NCBI GenBank assembly: GCA_022483045.1
Contig: JAKVOA010000002.1
Span: 580,721-644,720, forward strand
Reading direction: 5' to 3'
DNA: 64,000 nt
From: Oscillospiraceae bacterium
GTDB lineage: Bacteria; Bacillota; Clostridia; Oscillospirales; Acutalibacteraceae
In this document: positions 51,844 through 60,917 of the stretch, piece after piece
Position numbering within the stretch: position 1 is the first letter of the stretch
How the letters are laid out: the number at the start of each line of letters is the position of its first letter
The notes under the pieces: model-generated
What the model saw: only the letters and a program-made list of their open reading frames with translations
Told to the model about the DNA's origin: nothing
The model's database searches: none
Program-made: the position numbers and the translations under genes

Positions 51844-51888
51844 AAAGCCCGCAGGAAATCACTAAAAACATGATACCTACGGGCTTTT
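51844..51888. terminator. terminator next to tRNA-Thr
   Basis: AAAGCCCG (51844-51851) pairs with CGGGCTTT (51880-51887). It is element-derived and replaces the native tRNA terminator now at 19726-19773. Confidence 0.7.
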
Positions 51889-51891
51889 CCT

Positions 51892-51967
51892 TGGAGCTAC
51901 TGATCGGACTCGAACCGATGACCTGCTGATTACGAATCAGCTGCTCTACCAACTGAGCCACAGTAGC
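51892..51967 (-). tRNA. tRNA-Thr (anticodon CGU)
   Basis: A 76-nt cloverleaf on the minus strand: acceptor GCTACTG/CAGTAGC, D-arm GCTC-AGTTGGTA-GAGC, anticodon arm GCTGA-TTCGTAA-TCAGC (anticodon CGT), T-arm ATCGG-TTCGAGT-CCGAT, discriminator T and encoded CCA. Its 3' 45 bp is repeated at 19777-19821. Confidence 0.95.
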
Positions 51968-52052
51968 AAACGGAACTTATCTATTATATCGTACGAATAA
52001 AGTTTCGTCAAGGTTTTCCCAGTGGCTTTCCATGCGGATTCTTAGAAAGGGG

Positions 52053-52826
52053 TTACGCAAGGTATTCCTCAAGGCAGACCCCTTGGCTGTGTATTTCTTT
52101 TGCCGCGGGCAGGCCCACATACCGATAATGCCACGGCTCATAAATAATTCCGGTAATCTTTTCTTTTCCTTTCGGGTAGCGCAGAATAAAGCCGTACTGC
52201 CAGGCATTTTGAGTCAGCCAGGCGGATTCCGGCGTCTCTGCAAAGGTTTCGTCCAGCAGCTGATTGGTGTCGCTGCCTAGATCGGCAGCAAGACCGAGAT
52301 TGTGTTCACTGGTACCGGGCGGTGCAACAACCGCTGCCGCCGCGTCAACCGCTTTTTGACCCTGCAGACCTTTCTTTTCTTTTGAGCGGATTTCATCCTG
52401 ATACAGGCTGCTTTGCAGACTGATGCTGCGCCAACCGGAGCAGACCATTAGGTGGTTGCCTTTGGCGTTGCAGGCGGAAATCATCTGCTGCAGAGCTCCC
52501 GCTGCGCGTGAGTCAAAACGGACATTGGCTACAGCAGATGTTTTTACAGAGAAGCTGCTGGGCAGCGGATGGCTGGCGTTTACTAAGTGCAGCTGCCACG
52601 CTGCTTTATTCACAGCAGGCTTTGCGGCTGCAGAAGACACAGCGTGCGGCTTTGCAGAAGAAACGGCCGGCTTAGCGGAAGACACTGCCGCAGCGGATGG
52701 CTGCGGCAGCCGATACAGCATGAAAGCACAGCCGGCGGCAATGCAGATGAAAGCAGCTGCCAGTAAAAGCACAACACGGCGGCTTGGCCGGTGGTGCAGG
52801 GAAAAGCAAAAGAATCGGCGGCGCAT
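52053..52826 (-). CDS. D-alanyl-D-alanine carboxypeptidase (VanY family)
   Basis: Encodes 257 aa: an N-terminal membrane anchor (about 18-40), an A/S/K-repeat spacer, then a peptidase M15B domain with S-E-H-N-L-G-L-A-A-D-L (zinc ligands H and D) and E-P-W-H-Y-R-Y (third ligand). It trims the terminal D-Ala of peptidoglycan stem peptides outside the cell. GGGAGGA lies 7 bp before ATG 52826. The spacer contains repeated A-V-S-S-A-K-P units. Confidence 0.87.
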   Translation of the reverse strand: MRRRFFCFSLHHRPSRRVVLLLAAAFICIAAGCAFMLYRLPQPSAAAVSSAKPAVSSAKPHAVSSAAAKPAVNKAAWQLHLVNASHPLPSSFSVKTSAVANVRFDSRAAGALQQMISACNAKGNHLMVCSGWRSISLQSSLYQDEIRSKEKKGLQGQKAVDAAAAVVAPPGTSEHNLGLAADLGSDTNQLLDETFAETPESAWLTQNAWQYGFILRYPKGKEKITGIIYEPWHYRYVGLPAAKEIHSQGVCLEEYLA

Positions 52827-52957
52827 TTGGGATTCCTCCCTATCAATAAATTCTTTATACATCTATATATATAGAAATGGGCCTGCCGCAATGGTTCTAT
52901 TCTACTTCTTCCCTGCATAAAAAATCAATGAGGAAACTAGAGAAGGAGGCGAAAACG

Positions 52958-53401
52958 GTGACCATTTCTTTTCACGGGAAAAAGAAACGCGTCTTTTTAG
53001 CAGCAGCCCTTTTCGCAGTAGCGGTGATCATTGTGCTTTTTGTACGCACGGCCGGCGCAGCGGGGGGGATTTCCGCCGGGAGCAACAGCGACCGTGTGCG
53101 ATTTCTGCAGCAATGCGGATGGCAGGTGGAAAATGAACCGATTGCTGCACGTGAGGTGCAGATTCCTGCACAGTTTTCTAAGGTTTACCAAAATTACAGC
53201 CAGTTGAACCAACAGGCTGGTTTTGACTTGACCAAAGTCGCTGGAAAGACCTGTCAGCAGTATGTGTATCGTGTGAAAAATTATACAGGCAATCCGGATG
53301 TTCGGGCAACTTTACTCGTATATAAAGGGGAAATTGCCGGAGGGGATGTCTCCACCGCTGCGCTAAACGGCTTTATGAAACCGCTGCGGCAGAAAAGTTG
53401 A
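52958..53401 (+). CDS. DUF4830 family membrane-anchored protein
   Basis: Encodes 147 aa from GTG 52958, 8 bp after AAGGAGG. An N-terminal helix (about 11-30) is followed by a DUF4830 domain (F-L-Q-Q-C-G-W-Q-V, Y-R-V-K-N-Y-T-G, L-V-Y-K-G-E-I-A-G-G-D-V, L-N-G-F-M). Function unknown. Confidence 0.75.
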   Translation: MTISFHGKKKRVFLAAALFAVAVIIVLFVRTAGAAGGISAGSNSDRVRFLQQCGWQVENEPIAAREVQIPAQFSKVYQNYSQLNQQAGFDLTKVAGKTCQQYVYRVKNYTGNPDVRATLLVYKGEIAGGDVSTAALNGFMKPLRQKS

Positions 53402-53451
53402 GTTTCAACCGGGCTTCGGGTATAATGACAGCAGAAAACGAGGTGTACCCG

Positions 53452-54168
53452 ATGCCACAAATGCGATTGGATAAACTGCTGGCACAGCAGACCGGCATCA
53501 GCCGCAAAGAAGCCGCTGCCTTAGCGCGCAGCGGCGCTGTGCAGCTGAATGGACAACCCTTGACTGACCCGGCCGCGCATGTCAGCCCGGAGCAGGTAAC
53601 TTTGCACGGCGAAAAACTGGACTACCAGCAGTTTGTGTATTGGATACTCAACAAGCCGGCGGGCCTTTTGACTGCTGCACGCGACGCCCGGCAGCCGGTA
53701 GTGCTTGACCTGCTGCCGCCGGAGCAGCGCCGGCGCGGGGTGCAGCCCGTGGGTCGGCTGGACAAAGACACCACCGGCCTGCTGCTTTTAACGAATGACG
53801 GCGCTTTGGCGCACCGCCTGTTGTCGCCCCGGCATCATGTCTGGAAAATTTATCAGGCCCGCCTGAGCTGCCCGCCGCGCGCCGGTGCGCAGCAGCGCTT
53901 TGCGGCTGGGGTGCAGCTGCCGGATTTCACCTGCCTGCCGGCTCGACTGCGGCTGTTGGAAAACGGCAGTACGCCCCTTTATGAGGTTGCCCTGCGTGAG
54001 GGGAAATTCCACCAGGTAAAGCGGATGTTTGCGGCACAGGACAGCGAAGTGACAGCACTGTGCCGCACAGAATTCGGCCCGCTGTCTCTGCCGCCGGATT
54101 TGCCGCAGGGTGCGCTGCGCCCGCTGACTGCCGCTGAGCAGGCGGCCCTGCTGGGACAAGGAGATTGA
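53452..54168 (+). CDS. RsuA-family rRNA pseudouridine synthase
   Basis: Encodes 238 aa: an S4 RNA-binding domain (M-R-L-D-K-L-L, about 4-60) and a pseudouridine synthase domain with catalytic D104 in G-R-L-D-K-D-T-T-G-L-L-L-L-T-N-D-G and K-F-H-Q-V-K-R-M-F near the end. It modifies a uridine in 16S rRNA or a related target. ATG 53452 follows CGAGGTG; longer starts lack a ribosome binding site. Confidence 0.87.
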   Translation: MPQMRLDKLLAQQTGISRKEAAALARSGAVQLNGQPLTDPAAHVSPEQVTLHGEKLDYQQFVYWILNKPAGLLTAARDARQPVVLDLLPPEQRRRGVQPVGRLDKDTTGLLLLTNDGALAHRLLSPRHHVWKIYQARLSCPPRAGAQQRFAAGVQLPDFTCLPARLRLLENGSTPLYEVALREGKFHQVKRMFAAQDSEVTALCRTEFGPLSLPPDLPQGALRPLTAAEQAALLGQGD

Positions 54169-54375
54169 CATGTTGCATAAAAGTGACTTGAAAATTTTGA
54201 TGGCATGCTTTGACAATATGGACGAAATACGACCTGCGTTTTTGGATTTTAGGAGAATTACATAAACAAGACAAAAGAAGTTTGGACAAAACAGGTCTGT
54301 ACAGGCATAAATCTATCTGCTATTATTGAAACAACCGATAGATGAAGATGAAACGAAAAACAGGAGGCACATGTT

Positions 54376-55488
54376 ATGGCAAGCGTAACCCTGAAGCATG
54401 TTTACAAAATTTACACCGGCGGCGTACAGGCCGTTACCGATTTCAATTTGGAAATCGCCGATAAAGAATTTATCATTCTGGTTGGTCCTTCCGGCTGCGG
54501 CAAATCTACCACCCTGCGTATGATTGCAGGTTTGGAGGATATCTCTAAAGGCGAGCTGTATATCGGCGACACCCTGGCAAACGACGTTGCACCAAAGGAC
54601 CGCGATATCGCCATGGTGTTCCAGAACTATGCGCTGTATCCGCACATGACCGTGTTTGACAACATGGCATTTGGTCTGAAACTGCGTAAAGTACCAAAGG
54701 ATGAAATCAAGGCGCGCGTGGAAGAAGCTGCCCGCATCCTTGACATTGCACATCTGCTCGACCGTAAGCCGAAGGCCCTTTCCGGCGGCCAGCGCCAGCG
54801 TGTTGCTTTGGGTCGTGCAATCGTGCGTAACCCGAAGGTCTTCCTTTTGGATGAGCCACTGTCTAACTTGGATGCAAAACTGCGTGCACAGATGCGTACA
54901 GAAATCAGTAAGCTGCATAAGCGCCTGGGCACAACCTTTATTTATGTTACACATGACCAGACCGAGGCTATGACCATGGGCGACCGCATTGTGGTTATGA
55001 AAGACGGCATTATTCAGCAGGTAGATACCCCGCAGAATCTGTATGACTTCCCGATCAACGAGTTTGTCGCAGGCTTTATGGGCAGCCCGCAGATGAACTT
55101 CATTGATGCAAAGGTCAACAAAGCTGCAAAGGGCTATTCCATTGACTTTGGCCAGTACAGTTTGGTACTGCCTGCCGGCAAAGCAAAGGCAGAGGTCATG
55201 GATCCTTATGTCGGCAAAGATGTCGTTTTGGGCATTCGCCCCGAGCATGTGCATGATGAGCCGAAGTTCCTGCAGGATCATCCTGAGTTTATCGCAGATG
55301 CAGAAGTAGAAGTTACCGAGCTGATGGGCGCAGAAACATACCTGTACCTCACCTGCGATGGCAACAACCTGACTGCTCGTGTCGAGCCTACCTCTACTGC
55401 AAAGTCCGGCGATAAGATTAAGATTGCCTTTGATATGAGCAAGTGCCATCTGTTTGACAAAGATACAGAAGCCACCATCTTGAACTAA
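54376..55488 (+). CDS. multi-sugar ABC transporter ATP-binding protein (MsmK/UgpC type)
   Basis: Encodes 370 aa: Walker [10 protein letters not shown], signature L-S-G-G-Q-R-Q-R, Walker [17 protein letters not shown]-loop T-H-D-Q-T-E-A-M-T and a C-terminal TOBE regulatory domain with G-I-R-P-E-H-V. Such ATPases serve several sugar importers that lack their own. In this window the binding protein/permease set at 9.4-13 kb lacks one. ACAGGAGG precedes ATG. It is monocistronic with its own terminator. Confidence 0.9.
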   Translation: MASVTLKHVYKIYTGGVQAVTDFNLEIADKEFIILVGPSGCGKSTTLRMIAGLEDISKGELYIGDTLANDVAPKDRDIAMVFQNYALYPHMTVFDNMAFGLKLRKVPKDEIKARVEEAARILDIAHLLDRKPKALSGGQRQRVALGRAIVRNPKVFLLDEPLSNLDAKLRAQMRTEISKLHKRLGTTFIYVTHDQTEAMTMGDRIVVMKDGIIQQVDTPQNLYDFPINEFVAGFMGSPQMNFIDAKVNKAAKGYSIDFGQYSLVLPAGKAKAEVMDPYVGKDVVLGIRPEHVHDEPKFLQDHPEFIADAEVEVTELMGAETYLYLTCDGNNLTARVEPTSTAKSGDKIKIAFDMSKCHLFDKDTEATILN

Positions 55489-55511
55489 CAAGAACAGGAT
55501 GTTATATAAAG

Positions 55512-55549
55512 GAGGGAACTGCACGCTGTGTAGTTCCCTCTTCTGTTTT
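55512..55549 (+). terminator. terminator of MsmK-type gene
   Basis: GAGGGAACT (55512-55520) pairs with AGTTCCCTC (55532-55540), then TTCTGTTTT. Confidence 0.75.
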
Positions 55550-55744
55550 CACGCTGTGAGAAATCCATAAAAATTATGAATTTTTTTATGAAATAGTTGA
55601 AAAGCATTATAAAAGTGTGTAAAATAGATAAAAGAGTATTTCTCTTTTCAGTTGGCTTTTGTGAAATCATACATTGCATTTTTTTGGCAGCTGGTTCTCA
55701 TTGCCAAAAAGCGCTTCATACTTAGTAAAGCGAGGGGTTCTATT

Positions 55745-56830
55745 ATGTCAAACAGATTATTTCAGGGCGTTATCCATCAAATGCGTGACGCAATCGACCG
55801 CACCATTGGCGTTATTGATGAGACGTCAGTTATCATTGCCTGCAGCGAACTTGGCCGCATTGGCGAAGTAAACGAGAGCGTTACCTCCGAGTTGATGGTT
55901 TCGCAGGAACCTTTCGTTGTAAACGGGTATACCTACAAGTCTTTCGGCAACCTGCCGCGGCCAGAGTATGCGGTGTTTGTGCTGGGCACAGACCCCGAGG
56001 CGGGCCGCTATGCCTCTCTGCTGGCCGTTTCCCTTTCCAGCATCAAGCAGTATTATGATGAAAAATATGACCGCAGCAATTTTGTAAAGAATGTTATTTT
56101 GGACAATATTCTGCCCGGCGATATCTATTTGAAGGCGCGCGAGCTGCACTTTAACAACGATGTCAGCCGTGTGTGCATGCTGATTAAAGTAACCAACAAA
56201 ACTGACATTGCCGCTTATGATGTGATTCAAAACCTGTTCCCCGACAAAAACAAGGATTTTGTCATCAACATCAACGAAAGCGATATTGCGCTGGTCAAAG
56301 AGATTAAGCCGGGTATCGACAGCAAAGACCTTGAGAAATTGGCAAGCTCTATTGTTGACACACTTTCCAGTGAATTCTATACCCATTGTGTAGTGGGCAT
56401 AGGCACCCCGGTCGTGGGTGTAAAGGACTTAGCCCGCTCCTTTAAAGAGGCACAGGTTGCCTTGGAGGTCGGCAAGGTCTTTGATACCGAGCGCAGCATT
56501 GTGCGCTATGACAACTTGGGTATTGCGCGCCTGATTTATCAGCTGCCGACTACCCTGTGTGAGATGTTTTTAAAGGAAGTCTTTAAAAAAGGAAGCATCG
56601 ACAGCCTGGACCACGAGACGCTGTTTACGATTCAGCGCTTCTTTGAAAATAACTTGAACGTCTCTGAGACCAGCCGCAAACTTTTTGTGCACCGCAATAC
56701 TTTGGTCTATCGCTTGGAAAAAATCAAGAAGATTACCGGCCTGGACCTGCGCGAATTTGAAGACGCTATTGTCTTTAAGGTGGCGCTCATGGTCAAAAAA
56801 TACCTCGATTCCAACCCGGTAAAATTCTAA
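55745..56830 (+). CDS. PucR/CdaR-type transcriptional regulator
   Basis: Encodes 361 aa. The N-terminal sensing region (I-G-V-I-D-E-T) is followed by a GGDEF-like middle (Y-D-N-L-G-I-A-R-L-I) and a C-terminal HTH_30 domain (F-F-E-N-N-L-N-V-S-E-T-S-R-K-L-F-V-H-R-N-T-L-V-Y-R-L-E-K-I). This layout is that of CdaR sugar-diacid regulators. ATG 55745 follows GAGGGG; the upstream extension has no ribosome binding site. The target is not evident. Confidence 0.83.
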   Translation: MSNRLFQGVIHQMRDAIDRTIGVIDETSVIIACSELGRIGEVNESVTSELMVSQEPFVVNGYTYKSFGNLPRPEYAVFVLGTDPEAGRYASLLAVSLSSIKQYYDEKYDRSNFVKNVILDNILPGDIYLKARELHFNNDVSRVCMLIKVTNKTDIAAYDVIQNLFPDKNKDFVININESDIALVKEIKPGIDSKDLEKLASSIVDTLSSEFYTHCVVGIGTPVVGVKDLARSFKEAQVALEVGKVFDTERSIVRYDNLGIARLIYQLPTTLCEMFLKEVFKKGSIDSLDHETLFTIQRFFENNLNVSETSRKLFVHRNTLVYRLEKIKKITGLDLREFEDAIVFKVALMVKKYLDSNPVKF

Positions 56831-56851
56831 AAAGTAGTTTTGAACCACCCC

Positions 56852-56889
56852 AAAGCAGCTGTACCTTTGTAAGGCCAGCTGCTTTTTTT
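56852..56889 (+). terminator. terminator of PucR/CdaR-type gene
   Basis: AAAGCAGCTG (56852-56861) pairs with CAGCTGCTTT, then a long T-run to 56889. Confidence 0.85.
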
Positions 56890-57105
56890 GGGCGATTTTC
56901 CCAGATGACGGAAAGAAAGGCGGAGTGGATTTCCATATCGTTTTTTGGTGTTCATATTATGCTCACAGTTTACAGTTTGATTACATCTTATTTCTATATA
57001 AGAATTATTGTAAGGGAAACTGTGCTAATATGATTATGTACGCAAAGGCGCTTTTCCTGTAAAAACGCCTCAGAAAAGAAATTATTTTGAAAAGGAGCGA
57101 TCTGC

Positions 57106-57792
57106 TTGATCGAGTTGAGTCATGTCAGCAAGACCTACCCGAACGGCACCCGCGCCCTGTATGATGTGAGCCTGCAGGTAGATAAAGGCGAGTTTGTCTT
57201 TATTGTGGGTGCCTCTGGTGCAGGCAAAAGTACACTGCTGAAGTTGATTACCTGTGAAGAGAGACCGGACTGCGGGGAGCTTTCCGTAAACGGCCTTGAT
57301 TTAATGAAAATTAAACGGCGGGAAGTGCCGTATCACAGACGCACACTGGGCATGGTGTTTCAGAATTTCCGCCTGATTGCGAAAATGACGGTTTTCGACA
57401 ATGTTGCCTTTGCTATGCACATTGTCGGTGCAAGCCGCCGCGAAATCAATAAGCGTGTACCGTACATACTGGGTTTGGTCGATTTGGAAAACAAGGCAAA
57501 GTGCTACCCGGCGGAGCTTTCCGGCGGCGAGCAGCAGCGTGTCGGCCTTGCGCGCGCGCTGGTCAATAATCCGGAAATCATCATTGCAGATGAACCAACC
57601 GGCAATATCGACCCGGCGCTGTCCTTTGAAATTGTAGACCTTTTAAGCGAAATTAACCTGCGCGGAACGACGGTGCTGATGATAACGCATGAGCACAGCC
57701 TTGTCAAACAGTTTCAAAAGCGTATCGTCGAGATTCAGGGAGGCCGCATTGTGGCGGATTCCAAAGAAATGGAGGCGAACGCAGCACAATGA
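57106..57792 (+). CDS. ftsE: cell division ATP-binding protein FtsE
   Basis: Encodes 228 aa starting TTG 57106 after AAAAGGAG. Walker A G-A-S-G-A-G-K-S-T, signature L-S-G-G-E-Q-Q-R, Walker B I-I-A-D-E-P-T-G-N-I-D. It powers FtsX to activate a peptidoglycan hydrolase; the neighbouring M23-peptidase gene is the obvious partner. Its end overlaps ftsX (ATGA). Confidence 0.9.
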   Translation: MIELSHVSKTYPNGTRALYDVSLQVDKGEFVFIVGASGAGKSTLLKLITCEERPDCGELSVNGLDLMKIKRREVPYHRRTLGMVFQNFRLIAKMTVFDNVAFAMHIVGASRREINKRVPYILGLVDLENKAKCYPAELSGGEQQRVGLARALVNNPEIIIADEPTGNIDPALSFEIVDLLSEINLRGTTVLMITHEHSLVKQFQKRIVEIQGGRIVADSKEMEANAAQ

Positions 57793-58697
57793 AAAATTTT
57801 GGCTATCTCCTTAAAGAGGGTATTAAAAATATTTGGAAAAGCAGGACCATGTCGCTGGCTTCCATTGCGGTTTTGATGAGCTGTCTGCTCATGACCGGCG
57901 CGGCAGTGCTTTTCAGTTGGAATATCAAGTCCGCAATGAGTTTGGTAGAGGGCAATAACTCTATTAAGGTATATATTAAACAGGATGTACCGTCCCTGAA
58001 AGCTCTGCAGATTGGCGACCAGATTCGTAAACTGGACAATGTCGCTTCCTGTGAGTTTATCTCAAAGGACGACGGTATGAAAGATATGCGCAAAATGGTT
58101 GGCGAACAGAACGCTGGCTTGCTGGACGGCCTGGAGGGCGACAACAACTGGCTGCCGAACTCCTTCCGTATCTCTATGAAAGACCTTTCTAAGTACAAGG
58201 AAACCGCGGCGAAAATTACTGCAATCGATGGTGTCGATAAGATTTACGATTACCAGCAACTGGCTGATAAGCTGACGCACATCGACCGCATTGTTACCAA
58301 TGTGGGTTTTGTGCTGGTGATAGCGCTCAGTCTGGTTTCTCTATTCATTATCGCAAATACCATTCACGTGGCCATGTACTCACACCGGCTGGAAATCAGT
58401 ATTATGAAATCGGTAGGTGCGACAAATGGATTCATACGGGTGCCATATTTGGTCGAAGGCATGGTGACCGGTCTTGCGGCCGGCGCGATTGCAGCGGGCC
58501 TTTTGCATTTGATTTATTATCGCGTGGTGGACTCCATGGGTATTCGAGCACTCTTTAATGTGATTAATTTGAATGCCATTATGACGCCTGTGGTCTTGAT
58601 TATGATGCTGGCAGGTGCCTTGTTTGGCGCCTTGGGCGGCATTATTTCCATCGAGCGCTATTTGAAAAAAGAGGGAGGAGCTATCGTTGGCTGGTAA
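57789..58697 (+). CDS. ftsX: cell division protein FtsX
   Basis: Encodes 302 aa with four membrane helices (about 20-42, 170-195, 215-245, 265-290) and an extracellular domain between the first two. N-terminal R-T-M-S-L-A-S-I-A-V and S-V-G-A-T-N-G-F-I-R are family features. It overlaps both neighbours, so the three proteins are made together. Confidence 0.9.
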   Translation: MKNFGYLLKEGIKNIWKSRTMSLASIAVLMSCLLMTGAAVLFSWNIKSAMSLVEGNNSIKVYIKQDVPSLKALQIGDQIRKLDNVASCEFISKDDGMKDMRKMVGEQNAGLLDGLEGDNNWLPNSFRISMKDLSKYKETAAKITAIDGVDKIYDYQQLADKLTHIDRIVTNVGFVLVIALSLVSLFIIANTIHVAMYSHRLEISIMKSVGATNGFIRVPYLVEGMVTGLAAGAIAAGLLHLIYYRVVDSMGIRALFNVINLNAIMTPVVLIMMLAGALFGALGGIISIERYLKKEGGAIVGW

Positions 58698-60012
58698 ATG
58701 GAGAAAACACGCAAAGTTTTTGAGCGGCGTGCTTTCCGTATGTGTTGCAGCGGCTTTGGTACTGTCTACAACAGCAACTACTGTGGCGTATGCAGCAGAC
58801 GATATCAGTTCTCTGAAACAAAAACAGGCTGCCTATGCGCAGCAGAAAAAAGAAAATGACGCAAAGCTGACCCAGCTGCGCCAGGACAAGAGCAAAAAAG
58901 AGGAGTACAAGCAGACCCTGCAGAACCAAATTACCACTCTGCAGAATCAAATTGATACTTACAATACACAAATTGCAGACCTGGATGACAGCATTTTGCA
59001 GTCGCAGCAGCAGATTGCGGCAAAGCAGAAAGATATTTCGGCGGATACTGCGAAACTGAAAGAGCGCCTGTGCGCCCTGTATATGTCCGGCGGCGCAAGC
59101 AATTTGGAACTTCTGTTTTCCGCGAAAGATGTTGCGGATTTAGCGGACAAGACCGAAGCACTGCAGATGGTGACTTCTCATGATACAGCCCTGATTAGTA
59201 AACTGCGGTCTGAAATGTCGGCGGTCAAAAAGCAGAAAGAATCGATTGAGCAAAACCGCGAAGAAGCTGCAGATGCCAAAACGGCTGTTGCAGGGAAACA
59301 GAGTGAGCTTTCCGGCTTAGCCAGCGAGGTACAGACAGTTATCAGCAGCCTTTCCACGCAGGAAAGCAGCCTGCAGTCACAAAGCGACTCTTTGGCTCAG
59401 CAGGAAGCTGCTGCAGACCAGGCGGTCGACAAGTGGTATGCGGACTACCAGGCGAGCCAGAAGAAAAAGCAGGTAGAGGCAGCTCAAAAAGCGGCCCAGC
59501 AGAAGGCTACTGCTTCCAGCAGCCAAACAAGCGGCAGCACGAGTACCGGTACCTCTGGTTCTTCACAGCACAGCAGCACGAGCGGCGGCAGTTCTTCCAG
59601 CGGAGCAAGCGCAAGCGGCAGCGGCTCTATGATGTGGCCGGTGCCCAGCTGCCAGCTGATTACGTCTCCGTTTGGTCACCGCAGCAGCCCGGGCGGCATT
59701 GGCAGTACTTATCATAAAGGAATTGATATTGGTGCCAGCTATGGTTCGGCGATTGTTGCGGCCGACAGCGGCACAATTATCCAGGCGGGCGACAACGGCT
59801 GGGGGTATGGCAACCTGGTAATGATTGACCACGGCAACGGTGTCATCACGTACTATGGCCACATGAGCAGTGTCGCAGTCAGCGACGGCCAGACCGTTGC
59901 GAAAGGGCAGATTATTGGCTATGTCGGCAGCACCGGCAACAGCACCGGCCCACACTGCCACTTTGAGATTCGCGTAAACGGAACCGCTGTTGACCCGAGC
60001 GGCTATGTATAA
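58687..60012 (+). CDS. murein hydrolase activator / M23 peptidase with coiled coil (EnvC/CwlO-like)
   Basis: Encodes 441 aa from TTG 58687 after GGGAGGAG. A signal peptide (to about 37, A-Y-A-A-D) is followed by a long coiled coil (38-270), a serine/glycine-rich linker (275-315) and a LytM/M23 domain with H-K-G-I-D-I-G and G-P-H-C-H-F-E-I. Zinc-ligand residues look complete, so it may be an active endopeptidase. It overlaps ftsX by 11 bp, which argues that FtsEX gates it. Confidence 0.88.
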   Translation: MAGKWRKHAKFLSGVLSVCVAAALVLSTTATTVAYAADDISSLKQKQAAYAQQKKENDAKLTQLRQDKSKKEEYKQTLQNQITTLQNQIDTYNTQIADLDDSILQSQQQIAAKQKDISADTAKLKERLCALYMSGGASNLELLFSAKDVADLADKTEALQMVTSHDTALISKLRSEMSAVKKQKESIEQNREEAADAKTAVAGKQSELSGLASEVQTVISSLSTQESSLQSQSDSLAQQEAAADQAVDKWYADYQASQKKKQVEAAQKAAQQKATASSSQTSGSTSTGTSGSSQHSSTSGGSSSSGASASGSGSMMWPVPSCQLITSPFGHRSSPGGIGSTYHKGIDIGASYGSAIVAADSGTIIQAGDNGWGYGNLVMIDHGNGVITYYGHMSSVAVSDGQTVAKGQIIGYVGSTGNSTGPHCHFEIRVNGTAVDPSGYV

Positions 60013-60029
60013 CGTATACTAATACATAT

Positions 60030-60073
60030 AAAGGCAGCCAAGCATGCGGTAAAACGCGATTGGCTGCCTTTTC
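60030..60073 (+). terminator. terminator of ftsEX operon
   Basis: AAAGGCAGCCAA pairs with TTGGCTGCCTTTT. Confidence 0.85.
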
Positions 60074-60097
60074 GTTTGAGCAGAAGGAGGAAAGAAG

Positions 60098-60856
60098 TTG
60101 GAGCCGGAAACTATCATTTTAAACTTTACAGATATTTACGAGGAAGAAAATTTTTACCAGAATGAAAAATTCACATGGATTAACTGTACTGATATTCCGG
60201 GAACCTGCTGTTATTGCACACCGCAGGCGGCAGAGGAATTGCGCCACCGGCTGAAAGATCATTCCGCGTATGGCATCCATTTCTTAGATTCCGGCGATTA
60301 CCACTATGTTACTGGCCTTTGGCTTGAAAAAATACAGGAACCGTTTCATTTGCTGCTGTTTGATTATCACAGCGATATGCAGCCCCCGCGGTTTCCGGGC
60401 CTGTTTTCCTGTGGAGGGTGGGTAAAAGATGTCATGGACCATCACCCTTTTTTACAGAATGTCTGCATAGTTGGGCCGGACCAGAGCGCTTTTGCACAGA
60501 TTTCGGAAAAATACCGCAGCAGGCTGATTTGCATCAGCCTGCAGGCTTTGCAGGAAAAGGAAACATGGGGGCAGCTGGAAAAGCTGAAAACCGGCATGCC
60601 GGTCTATATTTCTATTGACAAAGATGTGATGAGCCGCTACTTTGCCTGTACAGACTGGAGCCAGGGGCAGCTTTCCCTGCAGGTACTGGAAAAGTTGCTG
60701 CAGATTTTTGAGAGCCACTGCCGCATTTTGGGGATTGATATCTGTGGCGAGTGCAAGGCGGATATGCTGCCCTTTTTGCTGCAGCGCGCAGAAAAGACCA
60801 ACAGTGACACCAATTTGGCGCTGCTGCGTTTTTTGCTGCGGGGAAAGAACAGATAA
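60098..60856 (+). CDS. arginase/ureohydrolase-fold protein
   Basis: Encodes 252 aa from TTG 60098 after AGGAGGAAAGAAG. The metal-binding motifs D-Y-H-S-D-M and S-I-D-K-D-V-M are those of the arginase/deacetylase-like ureohydrolase fold, with G-D-Y-H-Y near residue 68. The protein is shorter and divergent from arginase and agmatinase, so the substrate is open. Confidence 0.72.
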   Translation: MEPETIILNFTDIYEEENFYQNEKFTWINCTDIPGTCCYCTPQAAEELRHRLKDHSAYGIHFLDSGDYHYVTGLWLEKIQEPFHLLLFDYHSDMQPPRFPGLFSCGGWVKDVMDHHPFLQNVCIVGPDQSAFAQISEKYRSRLICISLQALQEKETWGQLEKLKTGMPVYISIDKDVMSRYFACTDWSQGQLSLQVLEKLLQIFESHCRILGIDICGECKADMLPFLLQRAEKTNSDTNLALLRFLLRGKNR

Positions 60857-60866
60857 AATACAGAAT

Positions 60867-60912
60867 AAAAGACCGGCCTGCTGCGCAGATTTTGCAGCGG
60901 GCCGGTCTTTTT
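60867..60912. terminator. bidirectional terminator between convergent genes
   Basis: AAAAGACCGGCC-t-GCTGC pairs with GCAGC-g-GGCCGGTCTTTTT. Confidence 0.88.
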
Positions 60913-60917
60913 AGAAG

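Larger units (their letters stand above)
19777..51936. mobile_element. tRNA-Thr-integrated genomic island (about 32.1 kb)
   Basis: A perfect 45-bp direct repeat marks the ends: 19777-19821 and 51892-51936. The right copy is the 3' portion of the intact tRNA-Thr gene, from the anticodon loop to the encoded CCA; the left copy is an isolated tRNA 3' end, and the identity ends exactly at CCA. This is the attL/attR pattern of tyrosine-recombinase elements. No integrase gene is left; the right end has phage structural-gene remnants. The cargo is mainly sulfur and proline metabolism. Confidence 0.8.

Noticed and set aside
54313..55524. 403-codon open frame antisense to the MsmK-type gene
   Set aside because: It is a shadow frame: composition is Cys/His/Gln-rich without motifs, and the plus strand carries a complete ATPase with all nucleotide-binding motifs.
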